The notes below the pieces were generated by a model. The model had not been told where the DNA came from. It worked only from the letters and a program-made list of their open reading frames with translations, and did not search any database. This document shows, piece by piece, positions 63,834 through 64,000 of a stretch of 64,000 bases of DNA (position 1 is the first letter of the stretch; each line of letters opens with the position of its first letter). This DNA comes from Bin87 sp026710825 (GTDB lineage: Bacteria > Chloroflexota > Dehalococcoidia > Lucifugimonadales > UBA3495), in contig OZ247427.1 of NCBI GenBank assembly GCA_965232815.1, positions 1 to 64,000 on the forward strand, written 5' to 3'. The translations under genes were made by a program, and so were the position numbers.

Positions 63834-64000
63834 ATGAAATTCGGAGCCTTCTTCGTGGGCCAGCGACCCCTGCTGCACGAGCAATACGCCGACGAGAGCA
63901 AGATCAATCCCAACCCGGTCAGCCGCACCGACGTCGAGGTCTACGAGGACATTCTGCGCGGCGCGGAATTGGCGGAGGAACTGGGCTTCGACTCGGTGTG
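63834..64000 (+). CDS. LLM-class flavin oxidoreductase, truncated by window end
   Basis: 55 codons from ATG 63834, reading MKFGAFFVGQRP and then LRGAELAEELGFDSV, the opening of bacterial luciferase-like monooxygenases. It is cut by the window edge. Confidence 0.7.
   Translation, partial: MKFGAFFVGQRPLLHEQYADESKINPNPVSRTDVEVYEDILRGAELAEELGFDSV

Noticed and set aside
1..64000. tRNA, rRNA or CRISPR array
   Set aside because: No TpsiC-like GGTTCGA arm with a matching acceptor stem and no regularly spaced direct repeats with unique spacers were seen by eye; a tRNAscan or CRT run could still find one, and a suppressor tRNA in particular should be searched for.

Overview
The window has two parts. 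About the first 43 kb is an integrated mobile element, and the remainder is chromosome. The overall GC is high. The right side encodes a P450, an MmpL-type exporter, an MpaB-like oxygenase, a GMC oxidoreductase, a CaiB-type CoA-transferase, an MmgE/PrpD protein, an acyl-CoA dehydrogenase and an LLM-class flavin oxidoreductase. That content suits a heterotrophic bacterium of the Chloroflexota (SAR202/Dehalococcoidia-like) or an actinobacterium. This is an inference, because no rRNA or tRNA is visible.

Element, replication end (1-7.1 kb): a run of tiny Cys-rich (zinc-ribbon) proteins surrounds a toprim primase/helicase of about 980 codons and an HNH protein. Many of these reading frames are interrupted. 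Element, cargo (7.1-12.8 kb): a visibly more AT-rich cassette encodes a DUF4338 (DruA-type) protein, a NurA-like nuclease and a HerA-like ATPase in one tight operon. All three are intact, and this is the best candidate for a little-described anti-mobile-element system. A divergent polytopic membrane protein follows. Element, envelope module (13.3-37.3 kb): small HTH proteins, a Zot/packaging-type ATPase with a degenerate P-loop, a series of membrane proteins (including a paralogous glycine-rich pair), a giant repeat protein of about 2,400 codons, a seven-repeat beta-propeller protein, a fibronectin-type protein and a cadherin-like-domain protein. No capsid, portal, terminase, VirB4 or relaxase is recognisable, so this resembles a surface or virion-assembly machine of unknown type. 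Element, right end (37.3-43.1 kb): a duplicated segment, a nuclease-like gene, a secreted protein, a possible structured RNA and a tyrosine integrase with strong terminators.

An unusual property runs through the element backbone. At least six genes contain an in-frame TAG and two contain an in-frame TGA, with convincing coding sequence on both sides. About eight more carry single-base indels, each explicable at a short homopolymer. The defence cassette and the chromosomal genes show none of these. The options are pseudogenisation of the backbone around a maintained cargo, stop-codon readthrough, or local sequence error.

Chromosome (43.4-64 kb): an internally deleted IS sits beside a transporter remnant. 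Then come a minus-strand block (an unusual fused substrate-binding protein, an amine-oxidase-like flavoenzyme, an MmpL transporter and a P450), an MpaB-like oxygenase, a graveyard of recombinase and IS256 pieces, a GMC oxidoreductase, and a minus-strand acyl-CoA/CoA-transferase/PrpD block. The block reads as secondary metabolism or catabolism of a hydrophobic carbon source (inference).
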